A stretch of 64,000 nucleotides of DNA from Melastoma dodecandrum. Taxonomy: Eukaryota; Streptophyta; Magnoliopsida; Myrtales; Melastomataceae. The stretch spans positions 209,018 through 273,017 of the forward strand of contig JARUPY010000284.1 of the NCBI GenBank assembly GCA_029817715.1, in the 5' to 3' direction. A program made the position numbers and the translations under genes. The notes below the pieces were generated by a model that had not been told where the DNA came from, made no database searches, and saw nothing but the letters and a program-made list of their open reading frames with translations. Below, piece after piece: positions 16,808 to 25,151 of this stretch (its first letter is position 1; every line of letters begins with the position of its first letter).

Positions 16808-17697
16808 CGTGCCCCCTCCCCGCCGATCAGGTGATGACGCAGCTTCTCGGTCCCGAGGTCGATGGCGAAGACGGTGAGCACGATCAGCAGGAGGATCGCG
16901 CTGACATCCGAGTAGTAGAAGTTGCGGATCGCGATCAGCAATTCCTGCCCGATCCCGCCCGCGCCGACGAACCCCATCACGCCCGCGCCGCGCACGTTGA
17001 TCTCGAAGCGCAGCAGCGCGTAGGAGGCGAAGTTCGACAGGACTTGCGGCAGCACGGCGAAGCGCACCGTCTCGACCCAGCTCGCCCCTGAGGCGGTGAG
17101 CCCCTCGACCGGCTTCATGTCGATGTTCTCGACCACCTCGGAGAACAGCTTGCCGAGCGCCCCCGTGGTGTGGATCGCCAGCGCCAACACCCCGACCATC
17201 GGGCCGAGGCCGAAGGCGATGACGAAGATCAGCGCGAAGACGATGTCGGGCACGGTCCGGCAGAGTTCGAGGAAGCGTTTGGCCGCGAAGCGGATCGCCG
17301 CGCTCTTCACGAGATTGCCCGCGGCCGCGAAGCACAGGACGAACCCGCCGAGCGCCCCGAGCAGGGTGCCGAGATAGGCCATCATCAGCGTCTCGCCGAG
17401 CAGCGAGAGCCATTTCGGCAGACCCCAGTACCATTCCGCCAGATCAGGCCCGAGTTGGGCCGGGCGTAACACCGGCATGATCTGGCCGATGTAGGACGTA
17501 AACTTCCCGATGTTCCCGGCCAGCACCAGCGGCCGGACCTCGGCGGCCAGGGAGGCGAGCACCAGCAGCACCGCCAGCAGGGCGAGGCCGAGTATCGTCT
17601 TGCGACGCGCATCGGCCCGCGCGGCGGCATACCGCCCGGTGAGGGCGGCGGCCCGCTGGGGCGGAAGGGGCGTCAGGGCGGCGCAAGGCTCGCTCAC
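16804..17697 (-). CDS. phnE: Phosphonate ABC transporter permease PhnE (first copy)
   Basis: The protein of about 297 residues has an N-terminal membrane helix (GLALLAVLLVLASLA) and a permease core with the loop LFSEVVENIDMKPVEGLTAS and GAGGIGQELLIAIRNFYYSD. The start is uncertain: an in-frame TTG lies upstream at 17751. However, the sequence between encodes a GC-rich hairpin repeat, so GTG at 17697 is preferred. It follows phnD by about 50 bp. Confidence 0.9.
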   Translation of the reverse strand: MSEPCAALTPLPPQRAAALTGRYAAARADARRKTILGLALLAVLLVLASLAAEVRPLVLAGNIGKFTSYIGQIMPVLRPAQLGPDLAEWYWGLPKWLSLLGETLMMAYLGTLLGALGGFVLCFAAAGNLVKSAAIRFAAKRFLELCRTVPDIVFALIFVIAFGLGPMVGVLALAIHTTGALGKLFSEVVENIDMKPVEGLTASGASWVETVRFAVLPQVLSNFASYALLRFEINVRGAGVMGFVGAGGIGQELLIAIRNFYYSDVSAILLLIVLTVFAIDLGTEKLRHHLIGGEGAR

Positions 17698-17712
17698 GGC
17701 ATTCGGGTGAAG

Positions 17713-17740
17713 CTCCCCTCCCCGCAAGGGGGAGGGGAAA
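17713..17740. repeat. GC-rich inverted repeat between phnD and phnE
   Basis: CCCCTCCCC and GGGGAGGGG flank a short loop. It resembles the larger pair at 23223-23397. It may act as a partial terminator or mRNA stabiliser that sets the binding protein above the permeases. Confidence 0.5.
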
Positions 17741-17747
17741 ACCAGGC

Positions 17748-18680
17748 TCAAGACTTCCGGCGCTGCTCGTCGTTGAACTTCAGCATGTCGATGATCGGCT
17801 GGTAATCCTTCAGCGTCACCGGGGTGAGGCCCTTGTCCTTGCCGTCGGACAGGCGGTCGAAGGCGGCCTTGTCCTTCACCGGCAGCTGCTCGAACGCCGT
17901 GCGGAGATCCTTCTTCAGGTCGTCCGGCAGGCTCTCCAGCATCGCGAAGGGGCCCTCGGGCAGGAAAGGCGACTTGAACACCACCCGGAAGTCCGACTGC
18001 TTCATCGGGGTGCCGTCGGCGTTCTTGAGCACGCCCTTGGCCACCATGCGCGTGACCATGGTGTCGTCTTCGGCATTCCAGAGGTTCGCGGCGGCGTCGG
18101 CCGTGCCCTGGGTGAGCGCCAGCACGGCGTTCTCATGGCTGCCCGCGTAGAAGGTCTTGCCGAAGAACTTGTCGACCTCGTACCCGGCCTTCTTCAAGAA
18201 GAAGCGCGGTGCTTGGTTGCCGGAGGTGGAGTTCGGATCGACCAGGGCGAGGTTCTTGCCTTTGAGGTCCTCGACCGTCTTGTACGGGCTCGTGGCCAGC
18301 ACGTAGAGCACCGAATAGTAACCCGAGGCGCCGGTCTCGTGCTTCTGGTTGACGATGGGCTCGATCTTCACGCCGGTCATCACCGCGCGGGCGAAGGAGG
18401 CCGGGCCGTAATAGGCGAGCTGGATGTTGCCGGCGCGCTGGCCCTCGATGACGGCCGCGTAGTCGTTGGCGATGCGCAGCTTCACCGGCACGCCGACCGC
18501 CTTGGTCAGGTAGGCGGTGAGCGGCGCGTAGCGGTCGGAGGTGCCGGAGGCGTTCTCGGCGGGGATCACGGCGAGCGTCAGCTCGGGATACTGCGTCTTC
18601 CAGTCGTCGGCCGCGTGAGCCGCGCCGCCGAGGAGCCCGAGCGCCAGGGCGGCGCCGGCCAAGGTCCGTCTCGTAATCAT
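17748..18680 (-). CDS. phnD: Phosphonate ABC transporter substrate-binding protein
   Basis: The 310-residue periplasmic binding protein has a signal peptide (MITRRTLAGAALALGLLGG, cleavage after AHA). Family features include NDYAAVIEGQRAGNIQLAYYGP, GYYSVLYVLATSPYKTVEDL and LVDPNSTSGNQAPRFFLKKAG. It captures phosphonates (and possibly phosphite or phosphate esters) for the PhnCE transporter. It lies between phnC and phnE1 in the transporter operon. Confidence 0.93.
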   Translation of the reverse strand: MITRRTLAGAALALGLLGGAAHAADDWKTQYPELTLAVIPAENASGTSDRYAPLTAYLTKAVGVPVKLRIANDYAAVIEGQRAGNIQLAYYGPASFARAVMTGVKIEPIVNQKHETGASGYYSVLYVLATSPYKTVEDLKGKNLALVDPNSTSGNQAPRFFLKKAGYEVDKFFGKTFYAGSHENAVLALTQGTADAAANLWNAEDDTMVTRMVAKGVLKNADGTPMKQSDFRVVFKSPFLPEGPFAMLESLPDDLKKDLRTAFEQLPVKDKAAFDRLSDGKDKGLTPVTLKDYQPIIDMLKFNDEQRRKS

Positions 18681-18783
18681 CGCACTCTCTCCGTTCGCAG
18701 GTCGTCGCCTCGGCTTCGCGCCGGGCGGGTAGGACGGGGCGTATCCTCGTGAGAGCCAGCGTCTGGCGGCCAGCTTGCCGGCC

Positions 18784-19620
18784 TCAGAGGCCGATGGCGG
18801 CTTCCCGCGCGGCGGCAGTGGGCAGGCCCGGCAGGGCCGCCTGCTGCTCGGCGCGGCGCTGCGGCTCGTCGTCCAGCACCTCGTCGGCCTCCATGCCGTA
18901 GAGGCGGCGCGCCACGTCCTCGGTCAGGTCGAAGCCGCGCCCGTCGAACACCACCCGCCCGGCCAGCAGCCCGACGAGGCGGTCGCAATAGGCGCGGGCG
19001 AGGTCGAGGGAGTGCAGGTTGCAGATGACCGTGATGCCGTAGCGCTTGTTCACCTCCGCCAGGGCGTCCATCACGAGGCGCGTGTTGCGCGGATCGAGGG
19101 AGGCGACGGGCTCGTCCGCCAGGATGATCTCCGGCTCCTGCACCAGGGCGCGGGCGATGGCGACGCGCTGCTGCTGGCCGCCGGAGAGCTGATCGGCTCG
19201 AATGGCCGCGAACTCGCCCATGCCGAACTGGTCGAGGGCGGCGAGCGCCATCGCCCGGTCTTCGTCCGACCACAGGCGCAGCAGCGCCCGATGGCTCGGC
19301 ACATGGCTGAGCCGCCCCATCAGCACGTTGGTCATCACGTCGAGGCGGCCGACGAGGTTGAACTGCTGGAAGATCATGGCGCAGCGGGCGCGCCAGTCGC
19401 GCAGCGCGCGGCCGCGCAGCGCCGTGACGTCGGTGCCGCCATGGAGGATCCGGCCGGACGACGGCTCCGCGAGGCGATTCAGCAGACGCAGCAGGGTCGA
19501 CTTGCCGGCGCCGGAACGCCCGATCACGCCGACGAAGCTGCCCGGCTCGATGCGCAACGACACGCCATCGAGGGCGCGGCGATCACCGTACTGGCGCGTC
19601 AAATTCTCGGTGACGAGCAT
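18784..19620 (-). CDS. phnC: Phosphonate ABC transporter ATP-binding protein
   Basis: The protein of about 278 residues has Walker [11 protein letters not shown]-loop [20 protein letters not shown], signature [12 protein letters not shown] and Walker [14 protein letters not shown]. It powers phosphonate uptake with PhnE1/E2. The start is unsure: an in-frame GTG lies at 19665, but the ATG at 19620 gives [12 protein letters not shown], the usual ABC start. A C-terminal extension of about 30 residues after the core is not recognised. Confidence 0.92.
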   Translation of the reverse strand: MLVTENLTRQYGDRRALDGVSLRIEPGSFVGVIGRSGAGKSTLLRLLNRLAEPSSGRILHGGTDVTALRGRALRDWRARCAMIFQQFNLVGRLDVMTNVLMGRLSHVPSHRALLRLWSDEDRAMALAALDQFGMGEFAAIRADQLSGGQQQRVAIARALVQEPEIILADEPVASLDPRNTRLVMDALAEVNKRYGITVICNLHSLDLARAYCDRLVGLLAGRVVFDGRGFDLTEDVARRLYGMEADEVLDDEPQRRAEQQAALPGLPTAAAREAAIGL

Positions 19621-19824
19621 TCGAGGATCCGCGAAAGCGTTTGACTCCGTAGACACAGCTTGCACGACACTTGGATGACGATTGCCGGCGGAGTTTCTTC
19701 GGGATTTGTGAAGCTCTGAACTCTTCCGTCATTGCGTATGCGGTGATGCAGTTCAGGGCTGCGTGACGTCGCCTGCTCCGGCGGCGTCCTGGATTGCTTC
19801 GCGATGCTCGCAACGAGAGCCGTG

Positions 19825-20514
19825 TCAGTCGTCGCCTCGGCCGAATGGGACACGCGCCAGAAGGCGGAAGGGCTGGCCCGCATCCTGCCGAAGAACGCCG
19901 AGCGACGCGATGGTGAAAGACCCAGCGCCGCTTCGCGCATAGGCCTCCGCCAGCCGCGCCCTCCACCCCTCCAATGCGTCCTCCGGCAAGGCATCGGTGA
20001 GGGTCATGTGGAAGCGGAACTCCTCAAAGACGTGGGGATAGCCCCAACGGTCGAGGAGCGCCCGGCTCCGGGGCGAGAGGCGCTCCGGCCGACGCTTGGC
20101 GATCTCGGCCCCGGTGAGTGGCGCCCGCAGGGGATCGAGCGCCGCGACGCATTCCGCCGCCAGCAGGGCAAGGGCGGCAGGTGCCGCCACCGGCACCAAC
20201 GCCAAGAAGCGGCCGAGCGCCGCGACGGTGAGGGCGCCCACCGCGACCGGCGGGTGGGCGGCCGCGAGGCGCTGCACGTCTGTGAAAAGATCGGCCTCGG
20301 TGCAGCCGGGCGCGAGGCGCATCGGCGCCTTCAGCGTCGCGTGGAAGCCGTAGACGCGGGGCGCGACCGTGACCCCCGCGAGATCGGGCAGGTTGGCCGG
20401 ATTGGCGACGGCCTCACCAGTCGTGTTGTCGTAGCCGAGAATCGACCGGCCGAAGTGTTCCAAAGCCGATCCTGCCTCAGGCAAGGCATAGATCGCGTAG
20501 CGGGGTTCGCTCAT
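19825..20514 (-). CDS. DUF1045 2H-phosphoesterase of phosphonate operons
   Basis: The 229-residue protein belongs to the DUF1045 (putative phosphonate metabolism protein) group, known from phn operons. It carries two HxT motifs, H58-A-T60 (GFHATLKAP) and H169-M-T171 (FRFHMTLTD). These are the signature of the 2H phosphoesterase superfamily, which opens cyclic phosphodiesters. It lies upstream of phnC on the same strand. With no phnP in view, a role in hydrolysing the ribose 1,2-cyclic phosphate product of PhnJ is an attractive inference, but it is not proven. The ATG at 20514 gives MSEPRYAIYALP, the normal start. Confidence 0.85.
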   Translation of the reverse strand: MSEPRYAIYALPEAGSALEHFGRSILGYDNTTGEAVANPANLPDLAGVTVAPRVYGFHATLKAPMRLAPGCTEADLFTDVQRLAAAHPPVAVGALTVAALGRFLALVPVAAPAALALLAAECVAALDPLRAPLTGAEIAKRRPERLSPRSRALLDRWGYPHVFEEFRFHMTLTDALPEDALEGWRARLAEAYARSGAGSFTIASLGVLRQDAGQPFRLLARVPFGRGDD

Positions 20515-20540
20515 GTCGCTCCCGAGTCGTTTCGAGCGCC

Positions 20541-20632
20541 GTCATGGCGAGCGCACCGAAGCAATCCAGGGACGAAGGACCGTTGTCCGACTGTCTCGCT
20601 TCCCTGGATTGCTTCGCTTCGCTCGCAATGAC
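20541..20632. repeat. Dispersed palindromic repeat, large inverted pair
   Basis: Two 32-bp arms (20541-20572 and 20601-20632) are complementary with three mismatches. They start at GTCATGGCGAGCG and end in CGCTCGCAATGAC, and the inner ends are CAATCCAGGGA / TCCCTGGATTG. The repeat separates psd from the DUF1045 gene and is the most complete copy of the family. Confidence 0.75.
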
Positions 20633-20639
20633 GCTGGGG

Positions 20640-21519
20640 TCAACGGGAACGAACCGGCGCCCGCAGCAACGCCTGCCCCATGCGCAGCCGCATCCCCTCG
20701 TGCAAGGCCGGATCGAGGCTGTAGCCGGGGGGCGCCAGCACGACGATGGTCGAACCGTGCTCGAACCAGCCCCATCTCCTCGCCCCGCGTAAGATCGGCG
20801 GCACAGGGCAGCGTCCGCCCGCCCGTGGCGCGCAAATCGCTGCCCTCAGGCAAGAAGCCGAGCTTCAGCCCGGCCACGAGGATCGCCGCCACCGGCACCA
20901 GGGTCATCGCCGCGCCGTCGGCCAAGCGCACGCGGATCACGGCCCGCTCGTTGCGGCAGAAGAGGGCTTCGACCCGCTTCAAGGCGATGGGGTTCACGTT
21001 CCACGTATCACCCCAGAGATGCCGCACCGATTCGACCCGCAGGTCGGTGGGGGCGTGGAAGCGATGGTACATCCCCGCCGTGAGCCGCAGCGTGGCATAG
21101 GCGCAGCCCTCATGCGCTCGGGCCAGGGCATCGTCCTGCATCAGGTCGGCGAGCCGGTACGGGCTGCCCTTTACTTGGAACACCTGCCCCGCCGTCACCG
21201 TCCCATGGGCGCCGAGGATCGCATCCGAGGGGCTCACCAGCGCAGTGGGGTCGGGGTCCACCGACCGGGCGCCGGGGCGCAACTCGCGCACGAAGGCCGC
21301 GTGCAAACTCGCGAACCGCTGCTCTTTCGCGTCGGAGAGGTCGACATCGCAGAACAGGCGCCATAGGCCGATGGAGGCGTCGCGCACCAGGGGCTGCTCG
21401 ATCCGGCTGATCCGGCCCATCGCCCGGGTCGCGAGCCGCCGGGGTAGGCGGTTGGTCAGGAGGAAGTTCAGGTCCTCCTGGGCGCCGATGCGGCCGAGCG
21501 TGGTGCGAAGCGTCATCAT
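20640..21519 (-). CDS. psd: Phosphatidylserine decarboxylase proenzyme (frameshifted)
   Basis: The protein of about 292 residues decarboxylates phosphatidylserine to phosphatidylethanolamine at the membrane. Family blocks are FFxRxLxPGARxVD-like FVRELRPGARSVDPDP, VSPSDAILGAHGTV, KGSPYRLADLM, YHRFHAPTDLRV, and LWGDTWNVNPIALK. Near 20770-20773 (run of four C on the plus strand) one extra base breaks the frame. Skipping it gives GWFEHGST, the self-cleavage site whose serine becomes the pyruvoyl group, and a stop at 20640. Read as it stands, the enzyme would lose this site. The start at 21519 lies 32 bp from the divergent aminotransferase gene. Confidence 0.87.
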
Positions 21520-21551
21520 CCCGTGAACCGATTCCGTTAGCGGCGTCCGCC

Positions 21552-23213
21552 ATGGACGCGCTCCTCACATCCCTTTCGGCCGCAGCAGCGGTCGCCCTCG
21601 CGCTGCCGCCGACGGTGCGGCGGTTGCAGCTCTCGCGGGCGAAGCACCCCTCGCTCACCGGCCACGCCCGGATGGCGAAGCGAATCGCTCGGGCCATCCC
21701 GGCTTATGCCTACGATTCGCGACAGTTCTTCCGCGCCGACGACGCGCCGGAGGCCGTCGCGGCCACCCGCGAGGCCGGCTTCGCCCGACTGTCCGAACAG
21801 TTCCGCACGCGCTTCGCGAGAAGCCGGGCCGAGACGGAGGCCGTGCGCGGCGGCCTATCCGATCTGCAGTTCACCGGCAGTTACCGCGTGCCCTTCCAGT
21901 TCGCCGGGCCGGTGCGGCAGAGCCTCGGCAGCGGTGCCTTCATGGCCGCCTCGAACGGAGTCACCGTCACCGACCTCGACGGCAATAGCTTCTATGATCT
22001 GGCCGGGTCCTACGGCGGCAACCTGTTCGGCGTCGACTTCTACCGGCACTGCCTCGCGGAGGGCGCGGCCCGCGTCGCCGATCTGGGCCCGGTGCTCGGC
22101 GCGCTGCACCCGGTCGTCGCCGACAATGTCGCGCGGCTGAAGGCGCTGACCGGCCTCGACGAAGTGAGCTTCCACATGTCGGGCACCGAGGCGGTGATGC
22201 AGGCGGTGCGCCTCGCCCGCTATCATACCGGCAAGACGCATCTGGTGCGCTTCTGCGGCGCCTATCACGGCTGGTGGGGCGATGTGCAGCCGGGCGTGGG
22301 CAACCCGGTGGCTGCCAACGACACGCTGACGCTCGCTGAGCTATCGGACCGGACGCTGCAGGTGCTGGCCACGCGCCGCGACATCGCCTGCGTCCTCGTG
22401 AACCCGTTGCAGGCCATGCACCCGAACGCGGGCGCCCCGTCCGATTCGGCCCTGGTCGACAGCGCCCGCAAGGCGCATTTCGACCGCGCCGCCTACACCG
22501 CATGGCTGGCGCGGCTGCGCGAGGTCTGCACCGCGCGCGGCATCGTGCTGATCTTCGACGAGGTGTTCCTCGGCTTCCGTCTCGCCAAGGGCGGCGCGCA
22601 GGAATACTTCGGCGTGAACGCCGATCTGGTCACCTACGGCAGGACGCTCGGCGGCGGGTTGCCGGTGGGCGTGCTCTGCGGCCGGGCCGACCTGATGCGC
22701 CGCTACCGGGAGGACCGGCCGGTCGACATCTGCTTCGCGCGCGGCACCTTCAACGCCCACCCGCAGGTGATGGGCGCGATGAGCGCTTTCCTCGACCGGC
22801 TGGAGACGCCGGACGTGGCCGCCCTCTACGACGGCCTCGACGCCACCTGGGACGGGCGGGCCGCCGCGCTGAACCGGCGCCTGGAGGCGGACGGGGTGCC
22901 CGTGCGGATCGCCCACTTCCAGACGGTCTGGACGGTGCTCTACACGACACCGTCCCGCTACAACTGGATGCTGCAATTCTACTTGCGGGCGGCGGGGCTG
23001 CACCTGTCCTGGGTCGGCACCGGCCGCCTGATCTTCAACCTCGCCTACACGGATGCCGATTTCGCCGCCGTCTCCGACCGCTTCACCGCCGCCTGCGCGG
23101 CGATGCAGGCCGACGGCTGGTGGGACGGGCCGGAGACCACCGACAAGGCGATCCGCCGTTCGGTGCTGAAGGAGGCGGCGCGGGTGCGGCTCGGGCTGGC
23201 GCCACGAGGATAA
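21552..23213 (+). CDS. Class III PLP aminotransferase with Lys-to-Arg change
   Basis: The 553-residue protein has a hydrophobic start (about residues 1-22) and a class III aminotransferase core like glutamate-1-semialdehyde aminomutase. Features include SFHMSGTEAVMQAVRLAR, CGAYHGWWGD, and IFDEVFLGFR with the PLP-binding Asp336. The catalytic motif reads TYGRTLGGGLPVG: residue 364, normally the Schiff-base lysine, is Arg (codon AGG at 22641). Either the enzyme is inactive or non-catalytic in the usual way, or one base is wrong. Substrate unknown. It is divergent from psd with only 32 bp between them, suggesting shared control in a lipid-related cluster. Confidence 0.8.
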   Translation: MDALLTSLSAAAAVALALPPTVRRLQLSRAKHPSLTGHARMAKRIARAIPAYAYDSRQFFRADDAPEAVAATREAGFARLSEQFRTRFARSRAETEAVRGGLSDLQFTGSYRVPFQFAGPVRQSLGSGAFMAASNGVTVTDLDGNSFYDLAGSYGGNLFGVDFYRHCLAEGAARVADLGPVLGALHPVVADNVARLKALTGLDEVSFHMSGTEAVMQAVRLARYHTGKTHLVRFCGAYHGWWGDVQPGVGNPVAANDTLTLAELSDRTLQVLATRRDIACVLVNPLQAMHPNAGAPSDSALVDSARKAHFDRAAYTAWLARLREVCTARGIVLIFDEVFLGFRLAKGGAQEYFGVNADLVTYGRTLGGGLPVGVLCGRADLMRRYREDRPVDICFARGTFNAHPQVMGAMSAFLDRLETPDVAALYDGLDATWDGRAAALNRRLEADGVPVRIAHFQTVWTVLYTTPSRYNWMLQFYLRAAGLHLSWVGTGRLIFNLAYTDADFAAVSDRFTAACAAMQADGWWDGPETTDKAIRRSVLKEAARVRLGLAPRG

Positions 23214-23222
23214 AACGAACGG

Positions 23223-23397
23223 TCCCTCCCCCCTTTGCGGGGGAGGGTGGGCCCTGCGTCAGCAGGGGTCGGGAGAGGGGAACCCGGCTTTCGGAACAAG
23301 CGCCGCGTGAGGTGAGGGACGACGCCATACTCTGCGCCGTCGCTCCCCTGTCCCGCCCCCCTCACGGGGCCACCCTCCCCCGCTAAGGGGGGAGGGA
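23223..23397. repeat. Long-range inverted repeat pair (GGGGGAGGG type)
   Basis: The 28-bp arms at 23223-23250 and 23370-23397 are complementary with one mismatch and enclose about 120 bp. They fill the gap between the aminotransferase gene and a convergent membrane protein gene, so they could form a strong bidirectional terminator structure. Confidence 0.65.
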
Positions 23398-23421
23398 GAA
23401 ACCCGTGGTGCCCGAAACCGA

Positions 23422-24033
23422 TCAGGCGTGGTGTTCGGCCTGCTCTTCCTCGTCGATCATCTCGCCCTGGAGCAGCCGCAGCGGCGCCTTGTGGTAGAGC
23501 TTGATGTCATGGAACGGGTCGGTGAGGATCTTGGTCGCCCAGACCACGCCGGTCTGCACGCTCTGCTGGACGCAAAGCTGGCCGACGCGGAACAGCAGGC
23601 CTGCGAGCGCGAGCCACAGCCAGATCCAGCCGACGTTGTGGATCACGCCGGACAGGTCCTGCGCCGGGGTGAGGAGGCCGAAGAGGCTCGGGCTGAAGTA
23701 CAGCGGCAGGGGCGACAGCACCCAGATCGAGAGCAGCACGATCTTGCGCTGCAGGTTGTAGCCCACCTTGATGTCTTCCTTGTGCTCGTGCGTGGCCTGG
23801 TTGACCACGTCGTAGCCCTTGGGCTCGAAGAAGAAATGCCCCGACTGGCGCGTCGTCATCGCCAGCAGCCAGCCGAGGAGGGCGGCCTTGGCGGGATCCT
23901 TGAACGCCAGCGCGTAGGCCGCCAGGAAGCAGATGGCGCTGACGACATGCAGGCTCTGGTTGATCAGGTTGTGGTGGTAGTAGCGATGGTCGTCCCAGCG
24001 CTGCACGCGCAGCGCCTCGCGGAAGCTGGCCAT
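23422..24033 (-). CDS. Multi-pass membrane protein, possibly Mpo1/DUF962-like
   Basis: The 203-residue protein has about four hydrophobic helices and a notable set of histidines: YYHHNLINQSLHVV near residue 18 and RQSGHFFFEPKGYD near 62. The spacing of an N-terminal HxNxxNxxxH-like motif and a GHxxFE motif recalls the Mpo1/DUF962 family of iron-dependent 2-hydroxy fatty acid dioxygenases. I am not sure of this assignment. It lies 50 bp downstream of pmtA on the same strand, which fits a lipid role. Confidence 0.55.
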   Translation of the reverse strand: MASFREALRVQRWDDHRYYHHNLINQSLHVVSAICFLAAYALAFKDPAKAALLGWLLAMTTRQSGHFFFEPKGYDVVNQATHEHKEDIKVGYNLQRKIVLLSIWVLSPLPLYFSPSLFGLLTPAQDLSGVIHNVGWIWLWLALAGLLFRVGQLCVQQSVQTGVVWATKILTDPFHDIKLYHKAPLRLLQGEMIDEEEQAEHHA

Positions 24034-24083
24034 GGGTCGAAACTCCGGTCTGTCGGGGCTGTGAGAGGGGAGGACGGGCGGAA

Positions 24084-24770
24084 TCAGCCCGTCTTGCGCA
24101 TGCGGATGAGGGAGAAGTGGCCGAGCGGCGGCAATTCCCGTCGCTCGACGATCTCGATGCCCGGCGCGGTGGCGGCCCAGTCTGCGTAGCGCGCGTAGGA
24201 GAATTCGGTCCGCCAGCCCATTCGGCTGGTCAGCGGCATCAGGGTGTGTTCGATGGCCCGGCGCAGGCCGTCCTCGGCGCCGATGCGGGTGGTGATGATG
24301 ATCTCGCCGCCGGGCCGCACGACCCGCGCGAATTCGTCCAGCGCACGTTCCGGGTTCGGCACCGCGGTGATGACATATTGCGCCACCACCACGTCGAAGG
24401 ATTCGTCGGGCAGTTCGAGGCGCTCGGCATCCATCACCGCCAGACGCTCGACGTTGCGCAGGCCCAGCCGCTCCACCCGGGCGCGGGCCTTGTCGAGCAT
24501 CGGCGCGGAGATATCGATGCCGAAGACGCTGCGCGATTTGGCGTAGGCGGGCAGCGATATGCCGGTGCCGACGCCGACTTCCAGCACCCGTCCCCCGACC
24601 CGCACCGCCGCCGCCGCCGCGAGACTGCGGCCCCGGGCGAAGACGGGGCCGAAGACGAGATCGTAAATCGGGGCCCAGCGGTCATAGGCCCGCGTCACCC
24701 CATCGCGATCGAGCGCCACGCCGAGCGCCCCGTTCCGGGAGGTATCCCGGCTGTTCAATCCGAGTGCCAA
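24084..24770 (-). CDS. pmtA: Phosphatidylethanolamine N-methyltransferase (PmtA-type)
   Basis: The 228-residue class I methyltransferase has the AdoMet motif VLEVGVGTGISLP near residue 63, FGIDISAPML, and VAQYVITAVPNPERAL. The sequence YDRWAPIYDLVFGPVF near the start and PPLGHFSLIRMRK at the end mark the Rhodobacter-type PmtA family. It methylates phosphatidylethanolamine stepwise to phosphatidylcholine. The start is uncertain: TTG at 24770 or GTG at 24719. Together with psd 3 kb away it gives a local phosphatidylcholine route. Confidence 0.85.
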   Translation of the reverse strand: MALGLNSRDTSRNGALGVALDRDGVTRAYDRWAPIYDLVFGPVFARGRSLAAAAAVRVGGRVLEVGVGTGISLPAYAKSRSVFGIDISAPMLDKARARVERLGLRNVERLAVMDAERLELPDESFDVVVAQYVITAVPNPERALDEFARVVRPGGEIIITTRIGAEDGLRRAIEHTLMPLTSRMGWRTEFSYARYADWAATAPGIEIVERRELPPLGHFSLIRMRKTG

Positions 24771-24937
24771 GTGTCGAAACCTTCCCGCAGGCGGTGGCGG
24801 TAGACGTCACGCGCCCTCGCCTCCCGGATGTCGGCTTCGGCGGCGATACGGAGCGGGCGAGGCCCGCCGCGTGCCGACCTCGTGAGATCCGAAGCCGACA
24901 GTCGATGTATGGTTGATATTTGTAGCTTCTGTGACAC
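24755..24937 (-). CDS. Possible small protein upstream of pmtA
   Basis: A 60-residue reading frame from GTG at 24937 ends in DVYRHRLREGFDTWHSD and overlaps the start of pmtA. Its basic, helical character could be real, but no family is recognised and no strong ribosome site is seen. Confidence 0.25.
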   Translation of the reverse strand: MSQKLQISTIHRLSASDLTRSARGGPRPLRIAAEADIREARARDVYRHRLREGFDTWHSD

Positions 24938-25151
24938 CGTGCACGGACGTTCGTACTATTCGAGAGAGAGTGGCGGAAATTCGACTAGCCGGCTCACGGA
25001 TCGATTACGGGCGAACGACGGTCGATTTGGAGGAATTTGCTACGGTCCCGCGACGGCGAGCACAGCAAAGCCGGCAAAATATTGCCACTCGTCCTTGCGT
25101 TCTAAGTGAAGCGATGACGACGAGGGACCGTCGGGGCGGGTGCCGACGGTC
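24771..25151. other. Intergenic region between pmtA and the yhaN-like gene
   Basis: Apart from the doubtful small frame ending at 24755, I see no gene. The stretch about 24905-25100 is richer in A and T than its surroundings, with ATGGTTGATATTTGTAGC and GGCAAAATATTGCC (an imperfect palindrome). It probably carries the pmtA promoter. Confidence 0.4.

Noticed and set aside
19640..19680. A possible second PhnF site upstream of phnC (TGTCTA...AGTCAA)
   Set aside because: Only the left half matches and the spacing differs by four bases from the phnG site, so it is probably chance.
23223..23397. CRISPR-like repeat structure
   Set aside because: There are only two arms, in inverted orientation, with no series of direct repeats and spacers. 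No CRISPR array was seen anywhere in the window.
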